From: Betaproteobacteria bacterium
GTDB lineage: Bacteria; Pseudomonadota; Gammaproteobacteria; Burkholderiales; Casimicrobiaceae
DNA length: 64,000 bases
Direction: 5' to 3'
Assembly (NCBI GenBank): GCA_016861105.1
Contig: BOKS01000011.1
Location: 1 to 64,000, forward strand
Shown: positions 16,818 to 25,949 of the stretch, piece after piece
Numbering within the stretch: position 1 is the stretch's first letter
Layout: every line of letters starts with the position of its first letter
The notes under the pieces: model-generated
What the model saw: the letters and a program-made list of their open reading frames with translations, nothing else
What the model was told of the DNA's origin: nothing
The model's database searches: none
Program-made: the position numbers and the translations under genes

Positions 16818-18149
16818 CTATGCGGCATCGACGATCGCGAGGGCCGCATCGCAGAGGTGGCGGAACTCGCCGTCGTCGATCACGTAGGGCGGCATGAAGT
16901 AGACGGTGCGGCCGATCGGGCGCAGCAGCACGCCGTGCGCGAGGCCCCGCTCGAAGCACCAGCGGGCGAAGTCGGGCCGCGCGGTGCCGACGTCGAACGC
17001 CCAGATCATGCCACGGCGCCGCAGGAACCGCACGCGCGGGTGCGCGCGCAGCGGCGCCGCGATCGCGTCGAAGCGAGCGGCCTTGGCGCGGTTCGCGGCG
17101 ACGACGTCGTCGTCGCGGAAGACGTCGAGCACGGCGAGCGCCGCCCGGCAGGCCAGCGGGTTGCCCGTGTAGCTGTGCGAGTGCAGGAAGCCGCGCGCGG
17201 CGTCGTCGTGCCAGAACGCCCCGTAGACGTCGTCGGTGGTCAGCACGCACGCGAGCGGCAGGTAGCCGCCCGTGATCCCCTTCGAGAGCAGCAGGAAGTC
17301 GGGCGCGATGCCGGCCTGCTCGCACGCGAACAGCGTTCCCGTGCGGCCGAAGCCGGTCATGATCTCGTCGGCGATCAGGTGCACGCCGTGGCGCGTGCAC
17401 AGCTCGCGGGCGCGCACGAGGTAGTGCGGATCGTGCATCGCCATGCCGCACGCGCCCTGCACCAGCGGCTCGACGATCAGCGCCGCCGTCGTCGCGTGGT
17501 GCGCGGCGAGGTGCGCCTCGAGCGCCTGCGCGGCGCGCTCGGCGACGTCGCGCGCGGTCTCGCCGCCGCGCGCGAGGCGCGCATCGGGCGAGGGCACCGT
17601 CGCGTTGCGCCGGAGCAGCGGCGCATACGTGTCGCGGAACAGCGGCACGTCGGTGACCGAGAGCGCGCCGAGCGTCTCGCCGTGGTAGCTGCCCTGCAGG
17701 CTGACGAAGCCGCGCTTCTCCGGCCGGCCGCGGTTCGCCCACGCGTGGAAGCTCATCTTGAGCGCGATCTCGGTCGCGGAGGCGCCGTCGGAGCCGTAGA
17801 ACGCGTGGCCGAGGCCGGGCGGCGCCAGCGCGGCGAGCCGCTCCGACAGCTCGACGACCGGCCGGTGCGTGAAGCCCGCGAGCATCACGTGCTCGAGCTC
17901 GTCGAGCTGCGCGCGCAGCGCGGCGTTGATGCGCGGGTTCGCGTGCCCGAACAGGTTGACCCACCACGACGAGACGGCGTCGAGGTAGCGGCGGCCGTCG
18001 AAGTCCACGAGCCACGCGCCCTCGCCGCGGGCGATGGGCACGATCGGCAGCGTCTCGTGCACCTTCATCTGCGTGCACGGGTGCCAGACGGCCGCGCGGC
18101 TCCGCGCGAGCCAGTCGACGTTCGCCACGGGCGTGGCGCGGCAGGTCAC
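16818..18149 (-). CDS. bioA: Adenosylmethionine-8-amino-7-oxononanoate aminotransferase
   Basis: A 443-residue class III PLP aminotransferase of biotin synthesis; it makes 7,8-diaminononanoate with SAM as amino donor. The family opening RAAVWHPCTQMKVHE and YLDAVSSWWVNLFGHANPRI are specific to BioA. Also seen: IADEIMTGFGRTG with the PLP-contacting Asp, and LLLSKGITGGYLPLA with the Schiff-base lysine. GTG 18149 overlaps the pip stop (GTGA). Other biotin genes (bioF, D, B) are not in the window, so this is an isolated bioA driven from the CMD-pip promoter. Confidence 0.93.
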   Translation of the reverse strand: MTCRATPVANVDWLARSRAAVWHPCTQMKVHETLPIVPIARGEGAWLVDFDGRRYLDAVSSWWVNLFGHANPRINAALRAQLDELEHVMLAGFTHRPVVELSERLAALAPPGLGHAFYGSDGASATEIALKMSFHAWANRGRPEKRGFVSLQGSYHGETLGALSVTDVPLFRDTYAPLLRRNATVPSPDARLARGGETARDVAERAAQALEAHLAAHHATTAALIVEPLVQGACGMAMHDPHYLVRARELCTRHGVHLIADEIMTGFGRTGTLFACEQAGIAPDFLLLSKGITGGYLPLACVLTTDDVYGAFWHDDAARGFLHSHSYTGNPLACRAALAVLDVFRDDDVVAANRAKAARFDAIAAPLRAHPRVRFLRRRGMIWAFDVGTARPDFARWCFERGLAHGVLLRPIGRTVYFMPPYVIDDGEFRHLCDAALAIVDAA

Positions 18150-19144
18150 GGCGCGCGCGACCCGCCGATGCGGCCGCGCATGCGGTCGACGGCGGCGACC
18201 AGCTCGCGGGCGATGCCGGGCTCGCGCACCGAGTGGCCGGCGTCGGGGACGACGACCAGCTCCGCTTCCGGCCAGGCGCGCGCGAGCGCGTAGGCGCTCT
18301 CGATCGGGCAGACCACGTCGTAGCGCCCGTGCACGATCGTGCACGGCAGGTGCCGGATGCGCCCGACGTTGCCGATCAGCTGGTCGTCGTCGAGGAACGC
18401 GCGGTGCACGAAGTAGTGCGCCTCGATGCGCGCGATCGCCAGCGCGGCGGCGTCGTCGGCCGGCAGCGCGGGCGGCTCGGCGCGCGGCAGCAACGTGGAG
18501 CACGCCGTCTCGTAGCGATCCCACGCGTAGGCGGCCGGCAGGTGGACCGCCGGATCCGGGTCGACGAGCCGCCTGTGGTAGCCGGCGAGGAGATCGCCGC
18601 GCTCGGCCTCCGGCAGGAAGCCCTCGAACGCGGCGCGTGCCTCGGGAAAGATGCGCCCCATGCCGTGCATGAACCAGTCGATCTCGCGCGGGGTGGCGAG
18701 GAAGATGCCGCGCAGCACCAGCCCCGCGCAGCGCTGCGGGTAGGTCTGCGCGTAAGCGAGCGCCAGGGTGGAGCCCCACGAGCCGCCGAACAGCACCATC
18801 GTCTCGACGCCGAGGAGGGCGCGGAGCTTCTCGAGGTCGGCGACCAGCGACCAGGTCGTGTTGTCGACGACGCTCGCGCAGGGGCTGGAGCGCCCGGCGC
18901 CGCGCTGGTCGTAGAGCACGATGCGCCACTGCGCCGGATCGAAGAAGCGGCGGTGGTGCGGCAGGCACCCGCCGCCCGGGCCGCCGTGCAGGAACACGAT
19001 CACCGGCGCGTCGCGCGCGCCGCACTCCTCCCAGTACAGCGTGTGGCGGCCGTCGACCGCGAGCCGTCCGCTGGCTCCGGGCTCGATGGGCGGGTGCAGG
19101 AACGCGTCCGCCGCCAGGTGCCGCGTCGCGTCGACGCCGGTCAT
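18146..19144 (-). CDS. pip: Proline iminopeptidase (alpha/beta hydrolase)
   Basis: A 332-residue alpha/beta hydrolase of the proline iminopeptidase family, cutting N-terminal proline from peptides in the cytoplasm. Oxyanion motif FLHGGPGGGCLP, then LYDQRGAGRSSP (the DQRG-GRS block typical of Pip), nucleophile serine in FGGSWGSTLALAYAQTYP, catalytic Asp near VHGRYDVVCP and His in VVPDAGHS. Length and all motifs are standard. It lies between the CMD-family gene (34-base gap) and bioA (4-base overlap) in a minus-strand operon. The order has no obvious metabolic logic. Confidence 0.92.
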   Translation of the reverse strand: MTGVDATRHLAADAFLHPPIEPGASGRLAVDGRHTLYWEECGARDAPVIVFLHGGPGGGCLPHHRRFFDPAQWRIVLYDQRGAGRSSPCASVVDNTTWSLVADLEKLRALLGVETMVLFGGSWGSTLALAYAQTYPQRCAGLVLRGIFLATPREIDWFMHGMGRIFPEARAAFEGFLPEAERGDLLAGYHRRLVDPDPAVHLPAAYAWDRYETACSTLLPRAEPPALPADDAAALAIARIEAHYFVHRAFLDDDQLIGNVGRIRHLPCTIVHGRYDVVCPIESAYALARAWPEAELVVVPDAGHSVREPGIARELVAAVDRMRGRIGGSRAP

Positions 19145-19178
19145 GGACGGCCGCGGGCCGCGCGCGGATCCGGGGCCG

Positions 19179-19574
19179 TCATGCGCGGTAGCGCTCGTCG
19201 ACGTCCATGCGGTAGCCGTTCGCGAGCCGGTTGTTCTCGTTGGCGAGCGCGGTCACCGCCATCATCTCGGCGAACATCGCCGGCGTCATGCCCTTGCCCT
19301 TGGCCGCGGCGTGGTGCGTGTGGATGCAGTACTCGCAGTTGTTGGTCACGGACACGGCGAGGTAGATCAGCTCCTTGACCAGCGGGTCGAGGGCGCCGGC
19401 CGCCATCACCTCCTTGGTCTGCGCCCAGGTGCGGCGCAGCGTCGCCGGGTCGTTCGCCAGCACCTTCCAGAAATTGTTGACGTAGTCGGTCCTGCGCGTC
19501 GCGCGGATGTCGTCGTAGACCGCCCGGACCTCGGGCGGGGCGTCGTCGTACTCGACCAGCGGTACCAGTGCCAT
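19179..19574 (-). CDS. Carboxymuconolactone decarboxylase (AhpD-like) family protein
   Basis: A 131-residue all-helical protein. The CMD-domain redox motif appears as NNCEYCIHTHHAAA, with Cys-Glu-Tyr-Cys and the following histidine in the arrangement of AhpD-like peroxidase-linked proteins rather than of true decarboxylases, which lack the cysteine pair. Role inferred: small disulfide reductase or alkylhydroperoxidase; substrate unknown. ATG 19574 is preceded by a -10 CATAAT at 19629-19624 on the minus strand. First gene of the CMD-pip-bioA operon. Confidence 0.8.
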   Translation of the reverse strand: MALVPLVEYDDAPPEVRAVYDDIRATRRTDYVNNFWKVLANDPATLRRTWAQTKEVMAAGALDPLVKELIYLAVSVTNNCEYCIHTHHAAAKGKGMTPAMFAEMMAVTALANENNRLANGYRMDVDERYRA

Positions 19575-19623
19575 CGGCTGAGCCTCCCGGGGCGCCGGGC
19601 CGTCGTGCCCGGGCGTCGCGCCG

Positions 19624-19694
19624 ATTATGCCGCAGCGGAGCGCATCGTCCGGGCGCCGCCCGCATGGCGGAGCCGCGACGCGCTCGGGTATGCT
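19624..19694. promoter_or_regulatory. Divergent promoters of the CMD operon and the FAH gene
   Basis: Minus strand: CATAAT at 19629-19624, giving a leader of about 43 bases to the CMD ATG. Plus strand: GGTATGCT with TATGCT at 19689-19694, giving a leader of about 26 bases to ATG 19727, which has AAGGAGCGG as ribosome site. The GGTATGCT form recurs before the GST gene (55891). Confidence 0.45.
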
Positions 19695-19726
19695 CGCAGG
19701 CGACGGGACTCGAAGGAGCGGAGCTC

Positions 19727-20911
19727 ATGCGCGAGCGCTTGGTCGGAGGACGCAGCCTGCCGCAGGACGCGGCGGACGCGCTTCTCGTGGGAAGGGTGCA
19801 CCTGCCGGAGGTCGACGGGCCCGCGGTCTGCGCGGTGCGCGACGGCGGCGTGTGGGACATCTCCCGCGTCGCGCCGACGATGTCGGCGCTGCTCGAGTTC
19901 GAGCACCCCGCGCGCACCGTTGCCGGCGCGCGCGACCTCCCTTTCGTGGGCGCGCTCGACGACGTGCTCGCCAACACGCCGGCCGGGACGCGCGACGCGA
20001 GCCGTCCCTGGCTCCTCGCCCCCTGCGACCTGCAGGCCGTCAAGGCGGCCGGCGTCACGTTCGTGGCCAGCATGCTCGAGCGCGTCATCGAGGAGCAGGC
20101 GCGCGGCGACCCGGGGCGCGCGCAGGAGGTGCGGCGCGCGATCGCCGGGATCCTCGGCGACGACCTCGCGTCCGTGCGGCCGGGCTCGCCCGAGGCCCTG
20201 CGCGTGAAGGAGGTGCTGCTCGAGCGCAACGCGTGGTCGCAGTACCTCGAGGTCGGCATCGGCCCCGACGCGGAGATCTTTACCAAGGCCCAGCCGATGT
20301 CGTCGGTGGGCACCGGGGCCGCGATCGGCATCCACCCGAAGTCCGCGTGGAACAACCCCGAGCCCGAGATCGTGCTGTTCGTGAGCAGCCGCGGCGCGAT
20401 CGCCGGCGCGTCGCTCGGCAACGACGTGAACCTGCGCGACGTCGAGGGGCGCAGCGCGCTGCTCCTCGGCAAGGCGAAGGACAACAACGCGTCGTGCGCG
20501 ATCGGGCCGTTCGTGCGCCTGTTCGACGCGCGCTTCACCCTCGACGACGTGCGCGGCGCCGAGATCCGGCTGCGCGTCGACGGCGACGACGGCTTCGTGC
20601 TGCAAGGCGCGAGCTCGATGGCGAGGATCAGCCGCGACCCGCTCGACCTCGTCGGCCAGGCGATCGGGCCGAACCACCAGTACCCGGACGGCTTCGTGCT
20701 GTTCTGCGGCACGATGTTCGCGCCGGTGCAGGACAGGCATGGTCCGGGGCAGGGCTTCACGCACGAGATCGGCGACGTCGTGACGATCGCCACGCCACGG
20801 CTGGGCGCGCTGGTCAACCGCGTCGACCGGACCGACGCGATCGCGCCGTGGACCTTCGGCACGGGCGCGCTGATGCGCAACCTGGCGCGGCGCGGACTGC
20901 TCCGGGCGTGA
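19727..20911 (+). CDS. FAH-fold hydrolase/dehydratase (2-keto-3-deoxy sugar-acid type)
   Basis: A 394-residue protein of the fumarylacetoacetate hydrolase fold. The C-terminal catalytic region shows VGIGPDAEIFTKAQPMSSVGTG, then PEPEIVLFVSSRGAIAGASLGNDVNLRD with acidic metal ligands, and AKDNNASCAIGPFVRLF. The long N-terminal domain and total length near 390 resemble the pentonate dehydratases (2-keto-3-deoxy-xylonate/arabinonate dehydratase) more than short FAH hydrolases, but this is inferred from size and a few motifs. The start has a good AAGGAG site. It stands alone, 2 kb from the sugar-acid operon, and could feed from its keto-deoxy intermediates. Confidence 0.75.
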   Translation: MRERLVGGRSLPQDAADALLVGRVHLPEVDGPAVCAVRDGGVWDISRVAPTMSALLEFEHPARTVAGARDLPFVGALDDVLANTPAGTRDASRPWLLAPCDLQAVKAAGVTFVASMLERVIEEQARGDPGRAQEVRRAIAGILGDDLASVRPGSPEALRVKEVLLERNAWSQYLEVGIGPDAEIFTKAQPMSSVGTGAAIGIHPKSAWNNPEPEIVLFVSSRGAIAGASLGNDVNLRDVEGRSALLLGKAKDNNASCAIGPFVRLFDARFTLDDVRGAEIRLRVDGDDGFVLQGASSMARISRDPLDLVGQAIGPNHQYPDGFVLFCGTMFAPVQDRHGPGQGFTHEIGDVVTIATPRLGALVNRVDRTDAIAPWTFGTGALMRNLARRGLLRA

Positions 20912-21212
20912 ACCGCCGGCCCTCCGGTCGGGGCGCGGCACGTCCGAGAGGCGTTCGTCGCCGCCGCGCAAGCTGAAACCCGGCGAATCCCGGTCGCCGG
21001 GCGCGAGGACGAAGGGAGGCTCGCGGTTGGGCGGGGGGCTGCGCCACCCCGCGCTGGCGCCCAAGGCGGTCCGGCGGCGACGCCGCGGATCGGCGGAATG
21101 CGTCGGCGCCACCCGGCACGCCGTCGCGCCGCAGTCCTACGAAGCGAAGCGCTCGCGCCGGGTCGAACGTGCGCACGCCGCATGGTGAGATGGCGAGGCT
21201 TCCGTCCGCGCC
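20912..21212. other. 301-base gap without a gene
   Basis: No coding pattern stands out here. The only structure I see is CCCGGCGA (20979-20986), a 7-base loop and TCGCCGGG (20994-21001), an 8-bp perfect stem 68 bases past the FAH stop. It may terminate or protect that transcript; no T-run follows. The remainder is G+C-rich with no clear promoter for the VTT gene. Confidence 0.35.
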
Positions 21213-22004
21213 ATGCCCGACCTCCTCGCCACCACCGACGCCCGCTCCGTGCCGCCGCCGCGCTCCCCGGCCGCCCCCGTGAAGGACGGCGGCCGACCCC
21301 ACCGGCGCCCCGCGTGGGGCCGGATCGCGCTGATCGCGTTCGCCGTCGCCGCGCTCGCGCTCGCGTGGCGCTACACGCCGCTGCGCGACGTGGTGTCGCC
21401 CGAGCGGGTGCTGGCGTGGGCGCGCGACCTCGGCACGTCGCCGTGGGCGCCGCTGGTGCTCGTCGCCATCTACACCCCGGCCGCGTTCGTGATGTTCCCG
21501 CGCCCGCTGCTGACGCTGTTCTCGGTCGTGGCCTTCGGCCCCGTGTGGGGCTTCGTCTACGGGATGGCCGGCATCCTGCTCGCGGCGCTCGCCACCTACT
21601 ACGTCGGCGTCGCTCTGCCGCCGCACACGCTGAAGCGCCTGGGCGGCTCGAGCATCGAGCCCGTCACCGACGTGCTGCGGCGACGCGGCCTGGTGGCGAT
21701 GTTCGCCGTGCGCGTCGTGCCCGTGGCACCGTTCGCGATCGAGGGGATGATCGCCGGCGCCGCGCGCATCAAGGTCTTCGACTTCGCGGCCGGCACGTTC
21801 CTCGGGATGCTGCCCGGCACGCTCACGACGAGCATCTTCGGCGACCAGCTCGCCACGGCGTTCGAGGAGCCCTCGCGCATCAACTGGTGGCTGGTCGTCG
21901 GTGCCGTCGTGCTGTTCGCCGCGATGATCGTCGCCGTGCGACGCTGGTTCGCGAAGGAGCAGGCCCGTGGCGGCAAGCGCACGCGCAGCGGGGCCGCGTC
22001 GTGA
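21213..22004 (+). CDS. TVP38/TMEM64 (VTT, DedA-like) membrane protein
   Basis: A 263-residue membrane protein. After a polar 35-residue N-terminus, one helix (IALIAFAVAALALAWRY) leads to the VTT core: VLVAIYTPAAFVMFPRPLLTLFSVVAFGPVWGFVYGMAGILLAALATYYVG, the F-x-x-P-x2-L-T-x3-G-x-x-FG-x2-G pattern of the family, and AMFAVRVVPVAPFAIEGMIAGAARI with the R-x3-V-P motif. VTT/DedA proteins are implicated in lipid scrambling and membrane homeostasis; the exact activity here is unknown. The next gene starts inside its stop codon (GTGA). Confidence 0.88.
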   Translation: MPDLLATTDARSVPPPRSPAAPVKDGGRPHRRPAWGRIALIAFAVAALALAWRYTPLRDVVSPERVLAWARDLGTSPWAPLVLVAIYTPAAFVMFPRPLLTLFSVVAFGPVWGFVYGMAGILLAALATYYVGVALPPHTLKRLGGSSIEPVTDVLRRRGLVAMFAVRVVPVAPFAIEGMIAGAARIKVFDFAAGTFLGMLPGTLTTSIFGDQLATAFEEPSRINWWLVVGAVVLFAAMIVAVRRWFAKEQARGGKRTRSGAAS

Positions 22005-22876
22005 GCCGCGCGTCCTGGTCCGCGTTCGCGGCGCTGCTCCTGCTCGCCGCGGCGCCGTCGGCCGCGATCGGCGCCGAGGCAGGCAGCCGCGCGGCTGCGC
22101 TGCGCGAGCGCTTCGCCGCGCTCGACGTCGACGCCTCGGGCCCGTTCGGGCTGCCGCTTCACCTCGCGTCGAAGCAGGGCGACGGGACGCTCGCAGGCGA
22201 CGTCCACGCGCGCGTCGAGCACCGGTTCGAAACCGTGCGCGAGGCGCTGCGGATCAGCGCGCGCTGGTGCGAGATCATGATCCTGCACCCGAACGTCAAG
22301 GGGTGCCGCACGAGCGGTCCGGCGCACGGGGGCGGCAACGTCGAGGTCCGCGTCGGGCGCGCGGGCCACGTCGTCGACTTCCGCTTCCGCATCGCGGCCG
22401 CGACCGACGACTACCTGGACGTGCGCCTGGAGGCGCCGACCGGACCGGCCGGGACGAGCGACTACCGCATCCGCGTCGAGGCGACGCCGCTCGACGCGCA
22501 GGCCACGCTGCTGCACCTCGCCTACTCGCACGGGTTCGGCGCGCAGGCGCGGCTCGCGATGGACGCCTACTTCGCGACCTTCGGGCGCGACAAGGTCGGC
22601 TTCACCGTGGTCGGGCGGGACGCCGCCGGCGCTCCGGTCCACGTCCGCGACCTGCGCGGCGGCCTCGAGCGCAACGCGATGCGCTACTACCTCGCCATCC
22701 GCGCCTACCTCGACGTCCTCGCGCTCCCGCGGGCGCAGCGTCTCGAGCAGAGCCTGCGCAAGTGGATCGCGTACACGCAGCGCTGGCCGCGCCAGCTCGG
22801 CGAGGACGAAGGCCACGCCGACGTCAAGCGCCGCGACATCGCGCGGATGCAGGGCGGCGACGGCGCGGGGTCGTGA
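22001..22876 (+). CDS. Secreted protein of unknown function
   Basis: A 291-residue protein that I do not recognise. GTG 22001 overlaps the stop of the VTT gene, so the two are co-translated. Residues 1-24 form a Sec signal (WSAFAALLLLAAAPSAAIGAEA). The mature part has three conserved-looking blocks: RFAALDVDASGPFGLPLHL, a WCEIMILHPNVKGC stretch with two cysteines that could form a periplasmic disulfide, and a C-terminal helical region ERNAMRYYLAIRAYLDVLALPRAQRLEQSLRKWI. No transmembrane helix after the signal. The coupling suggests a periplasmic partner of the VTT protein. Confidence 0.65.
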   Translation: MSRASWSAFAALLLLAAAPSAAIGAEAGSRAAALRERFAALDVDASGPFGLPLHLASKQGDGTLAGDVHARVEHRFETVREALRISARWCEIMILHPNVKGCRTSGPAHGGGNVEVRVGRAGHVVDFRFRIAAATDDYLDVRLEAPTGPAGTSDYRIRVEATPLDAQATLLHLAYSHGFGAQARLAMDAYFATFGRDKVGFTVVGRDAAGAPVHVRDLRGGLERNAMRYYLAIRAYLDVLALPRAQRLEQSLRKWIAYTQRWPRQLGEDEGHADVKRRDIARMQGGDGAGS

Positions 22877-22906
22877 ACGCCGCGCGGCGCCGGCCCCGCG
22901 GTTCGA

Positions 22907-23767
22907 TCAGCGCCGCGCCTTGAAGGCCACGACCTTCTGCGTCTGCGTGCCGAGGCCCTCGATGCCGAGCTCCACCACGTCGCCGGCCTTCAGGAACTGC
23001 GGCTCGGGCTTCTGCCCCATGCCCACCCCCGGGGGCGTGCCGGTGGTGATGACGTCGCCGGGCTCGAGCGTCATGTAGCGCGACACGTCGGCGACCAGCT
23101 TCGCGACGCCGAAGATCATCGTCGCCGTGCTGCCGTTCTGCTTCGTCTGGCCGTTGACCTTGAGCCACATCGGCAGGCTCTGCGGGTCCTTCACCTCGTC
23201 GGCGGTGACCAGCCACGGGCCGATCGGGCCGAAGGTGTCGCAGCCCTTGCCCTTGCCCCACTGTCCGCCGCCCTTCCTGAGCTGGAACTCGCGCTCGGAG
23301 ACGTCGTTGACCACGCAGTAGCCGGCGACGTAGCGCAGCGCGTCCTTCTCGTCCACGTGGCGCGCCCGCCGGCCGATCACGACGCCGAGTTCGACCTCCC
23401 AGTCGGTCTGCGTCGAGTCCTTCGGTAGCATGATGGGGTCGTTGGGACCCTGGATGCAGGTGGTCGACTTGAAGAACACGATCGGATGCTCGGGGATCGG
23501 CGAGTTCGTCTCGCGCGCGTGGTCCTCGAAGTTGAGCCCGATGGCCAGGAACTTGCCCACGCCGGCGACGCACGGACCGAGGCGTGGACGGCCCTTGACC
23601 AGCGGCAGGCGCCGCGTGTCGACCTTGCGCAGCAGCGCGAGCGACGACGGCGACAGCGCCGCGCCGTCGACGTCCTTGACCTTGCGCGACAGGTCGCGCA
23701 GCTTGCCGTCGGCGTCGATCAGGCCCGGCTTCTCGCGGCCGGCGGGTCCGTAGCGTACGAGCTTCAT
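22907..23767 (-). CDS. FAH-family hydrolase, probably 2,4-diketo-3-deoxy sugar-acid hydrolase
   Basis: A 286-residue fumarylacetoacetate hydrolase-fold enzyme. Seen: AIGLNFEDHARETNSPIPEHPIVFFKS (typical lid and substrate region), TDWEVELGVVIGRRARHV with the E-x-E metal ligands, and GDVITTGTPPGVGMG. This form is often annotated ureidoglycolate lyase. Because it follows a 2-keto-3-deoxy-sugar-acid dehydrogenase-like SDR and a sugar-acid dehydratase in one operon, cleavage of a 2,4-diketo-3-deoxy acid to pyruvate plus a hydroxyacid is the better inference, as in the non-phosphorylated L-fucose and L-rhamnose routes. Last gene of the seven-gene operon; 43 bases after the SDR. Confidence 0.82.
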   Translation of the reverse strand: MKLVRYGPAGREKPGLIDADGKLRDLSRKVKDVDGAALSPSSLALLRKVDTRRLPLVKGRPRLGPCVAGVGKFLAIGLNFEDHARETNSPIPEHPIVFFKSTTCIQGPNDPIMLPKDSTQTDWEVELGVVIGRRARHVDEKDALRYVAGYCVVNDVSEREFQLRKGGGQWGKGKGCDTFGPIGPWLVTADEVKDPQSLPMWLKVNGQTKQNGSTATMIFGVAKLVADVSRYMTLEPGDVITTGTPPGVGMGQKPEPQFLKAGDVVELGIEGLGTQTQKVVAFKARR

Positions 23768-23810
23768 GCGGGTGTCCTCGTTGTGCGTGAGCGGAAGCGG
23801 CGGGCGGGCA

Positions 23811-24566
23811 TCAAATGGTCATGCCGCCGTCGCAGGAGTAGACGTTGCCGGTGACGAACGAGGCCTCGTCGGAGGCCAGGTAGACGACGATCGGGGCGAT
23901 CTCCTCGGGCTTCGCGATGCGCCCCATCGGCTGCCGGGCGACGAAGGCCCGTCGCGCCTCGGCCGGATCGGCGAACGCGTTGATGCGCTCGGCGAGCGAC
24001 GGCGTGTCGACGGTGCCCGGAGCGATCGCGTTGCAGCGGATGCCCTTCTGGACGTAATCGGCGGCGATCGCCTTGGTGAGCCCGATGACGGCCGCCTTGC
24101 TCGTGCCGTAGACGAAGCGGTTCGGCAGGCCCTTGATCGAGCCCGCGATCGAGGCCATGTTGACGATCGACGCCCACTTCCCCTCCTTCTCGAAGCGGGC
24201 GAGCATCGCCGGGATCGCGGCGCGGCACGCGACGTACATCGCGCGGACGTTGAGGTTCATGCTGAACTCCCAGTCCTTCGGCGTGCAGTCGAGGATCGAG
24301 CCGTGGTGGACGTAGCCCGCGCAGTTGAACAGGACGTCGAGCGGCGGCATCGACCGGATCGCGGCCTCGACCGCGGCGTCGTCGAGGACGTCGAGGCGCC
24401 GCGTCGTCACGCCCGGCTCGCCGGCGAGGCCGGCGAGCAGCTGCTCGTTCACGTCGGTGGCCGTCACCTGCGCGCCCTCGCGCGCCATCGCGACCGCCAC
24501 CGCGCGGCCCATGCCCTGTCCCGCCGCGGTGATCAGCGCGGTCTTGCCGGCCAGGCGTCCAGTCAT
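23811..24566 (-). CDS. SDR dehydrogenase, 2-keto-3-deoxy-L-fuconate dehydrogenase-like
   Basis: A 251-residue classical short-chain dehydrogenase. Cofactor loop ALITAAGQGMGRAVA, NCAGYVHHG (the NAG motif), catalytic Ser in NMASIAGS and Tyr-Lys in FVYGTSKAAVIGL; C-terminal DGGMTI. The protein closely follows the pattern of the BDH2/2-keto-3-deoxy-L-fuconate dehydrogenase branch (NRFVYGTSKAAVIGLTKAIAAD, RCNAIAPGTVDTPSL). It would oxidise C4 of a 2-keto-3-deoxy acid with NAD. The gene lies between the dehydratase (2-base gap) and the FAH hydrolase, which fits three consecutive steps. Confidence 0.85.
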   Translation of the reverse strand: MTGRLAGKTALITAAGQGMGRAVAVAMAREGAQVTATDVNEQLLAGLAGEPGVTTRRLDVLDDAAVEAAIRSMPPLDVLFNCAGYVHHGSILDCTPKDWEFSMNLNVRAMYVACRAAIPAMLARFEKEGKWASIVNMASIAGSIKGLPNRFVYGTSKAAVIGLTKAIAADYVQKGIRCNAIAPGTVDTPSLAERINAFADPAEARRAFVARQPMGRIAKPEEIAPIVVYLASDEASFVTGNVYSCDGGMTI

Positions 24567-24568
24567 CG

Positions 24569-25840
24569 TCAAGCCTCCTCGTCGAAGCGCGGCGGCACGA
24601 GCCCGGGCACGTCGTCGCGCGCCGGATCCGCCCATGCGTGGTTGGGAACGTGCGCGTACCAGCCGGGCCGGCCCGGATCGCGGTCGTAGGGGTAGCCGCC
24701 CAGCTCGCGGAACAGCTCGTGGTAGCGGGCGAGCTTGTCGCGGTCGAGCCTCACGCCGAGGCCGGGCGCGTCGGGCACGGCGATCGCGCCGCCCTCGTAG
24801 CGCAGCGGGCCGCCTTCGATCACGTCGTCGACAAGGTGGTGATAGTGGGCGTCCGCCGTGTGCGACCAGTTCGGCAGCACCGCGCCGAGGTGCAGCATCG
24901 TCGCGAGCTGCACGCCGAGCTCGCCGGAACTGTGGACGGCGACCTGCATGCCGAGCGTCTCGCAGACGCCGGCGGCCTTGACGCAGGGACGGATGCCGCC
25001 CCAGAACGTCGTGTCCAGCAGCACGACGTCGACGGCGCGCAGCGCCGCGTTCGCCGCGAGCTGCTCGAAGTTGACGACGACGGTGTTCGTCGCGAGCGGG
25101 ACGCGGACGAACTCGCGCAGCGCCTTGAGCTGCGCGAGGCCGTAGACCGGGTCCTCGAGCCAGTCGTTGCGCAGGTCCGCGATGCCGCGCGCGAAGCGCA
25201 GCGCGTCGCCGAACGACCACGCGGCGTTGGGATCGTGCCGCAGCCCCTCGTCGGGAAAGGCGCTCGCCAGCGCCCGGTAGCAGCCGAGCTCGTAGTCCGG
25301 CGGGAACACGCCGCCCTTAAGCTTGTGCGAGCGGAACCCGTGCTTCGCGCGGAGCGAGCGGGCGTGCGCGACCAGCTGCTCGGGCGTGCGCACCTCGCCC
25401 GCGCCGCTCGCCGGATCGGCGTAGCGGAAGAACAGGTAGCTCGCGAACTCGACGCTGTCGCGCAGCTTGCCGCCGAGCAGCGCGTGCACCGGGACGCCGA
25501 GCTTCTGGCCGATGACGTCGAGGCAGGCGAACTCGATCGCCGCGTGCAGCTGCGTGCGGTTGTTGTAGAGGCTGGCGGTGGGGTTGCAGATCGCGAGCCG
25601 CAGCGCCTCCAGGCGGAACACGTCGTGCCCGCGCAGGTAGGTCGCGAGCGCGGCGAAGGCGCGCGTCGCGTCCTCGCCGCCGCCGCCCATCTCGCCCAGT
25701 CCCACGTAGCCGTCGGCCGTCTCGACCTCGACGATGGTGCGCACGAAGCGCCCCCAGTGCGCGCCGTTACTGTGGCGCAGCGGCGCCTCGAGCGGGACGG
25801 TGACCGGGGTCGCCGTGATGCGGGAGATCGTGGTGGGCAT
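24569..25840 (-). CDS. Enolase-superfamily sugar-acid dehydratase (glucarate dehydratase-like)
   Basis: A 423-residue member of the mandelate racemase/glucarate dehydratase group. The capping domain has [12 protein letters not shown]. The barrel shows [11 protein letters not shown] with the catalytic lysine, the metal ligands LRHDPNAAW and WLEDPVYG, an ATNTVVVN strand, and the histidine in [14 protein letters not shown]. The H-S-S-G-E-L-G segment is typical of glucarate dehydratase-like proteins. It should dehydrate an aldonate or aldarate to its 2-keto-3-deoxy form. The true substrate is not readable; the SDR and FAH partners suggest a 6-deoxyhexonate or pentonate. An internal promoter may lie just upstream. 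Confidence 0.83.
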   Translation of the reverse strand: MPTTISRITATPVTVPLEAPLRHSNGAHWGRFVRTIVEVETADGYVGLGEMGGGGEDATRAFAALATYLRGHDVFRLEALRLAICNPTASLYNNRTQLHAAIEFACLDVIGQKLGVPVHALLGGKLRDSVEFASYLFFRYADPASGAGEVRTPEQLVAHARSLRAKHGFRSHKLKGGVFPPDYELGCYRALASAFPDEGLRHDPNAAWSFGDALRFARGIADLRNDWLEDPVYGLAQLKALREFVRVPLATNTVVVNFEQLAANAALRAVDVVLLDTTFWGGIRPCVKAAGVCETLGMQVAVHSSGELGVQLATMLHLGAVLPNWSHTADAHYHHLVDDVIEGGPLRYEGGAIAVPDAPGLGVRLDRDKLARYHELFRELGGYPYDRDPGRPGWYAHVPNHAWADPARDDVPGLVPPRFDEEA

Positions 25841-25890
25841 GGCGGAGGGGGCGGAGGCCGCCCGCGGCCCGCGCGGGGCCGCAGCCGGAC

Positions 25891-25896
25891 ATTCTA
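25891..25896 (-). promoter_or_regulatory. Possible internal promoter before the dehydratase
   Basis: TAGAAT on the minus strand (25896-25891) in the context GTCGTAGAATGTCC, 50 bases from the dehydratase ATG, in the 109-base gap after dctM. Other gaps in this operon are overlaps or under 60 bases, so separate control of the three enzyme genes is possible. No -35 is evident. Confidence 0.35.
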
Positions 25897-25949
25897 CGAC
25901 GCCGTGCCGCGACCGGTAAGGCCTCCCGGCCGCTCGCGGCGCCGGCGCG

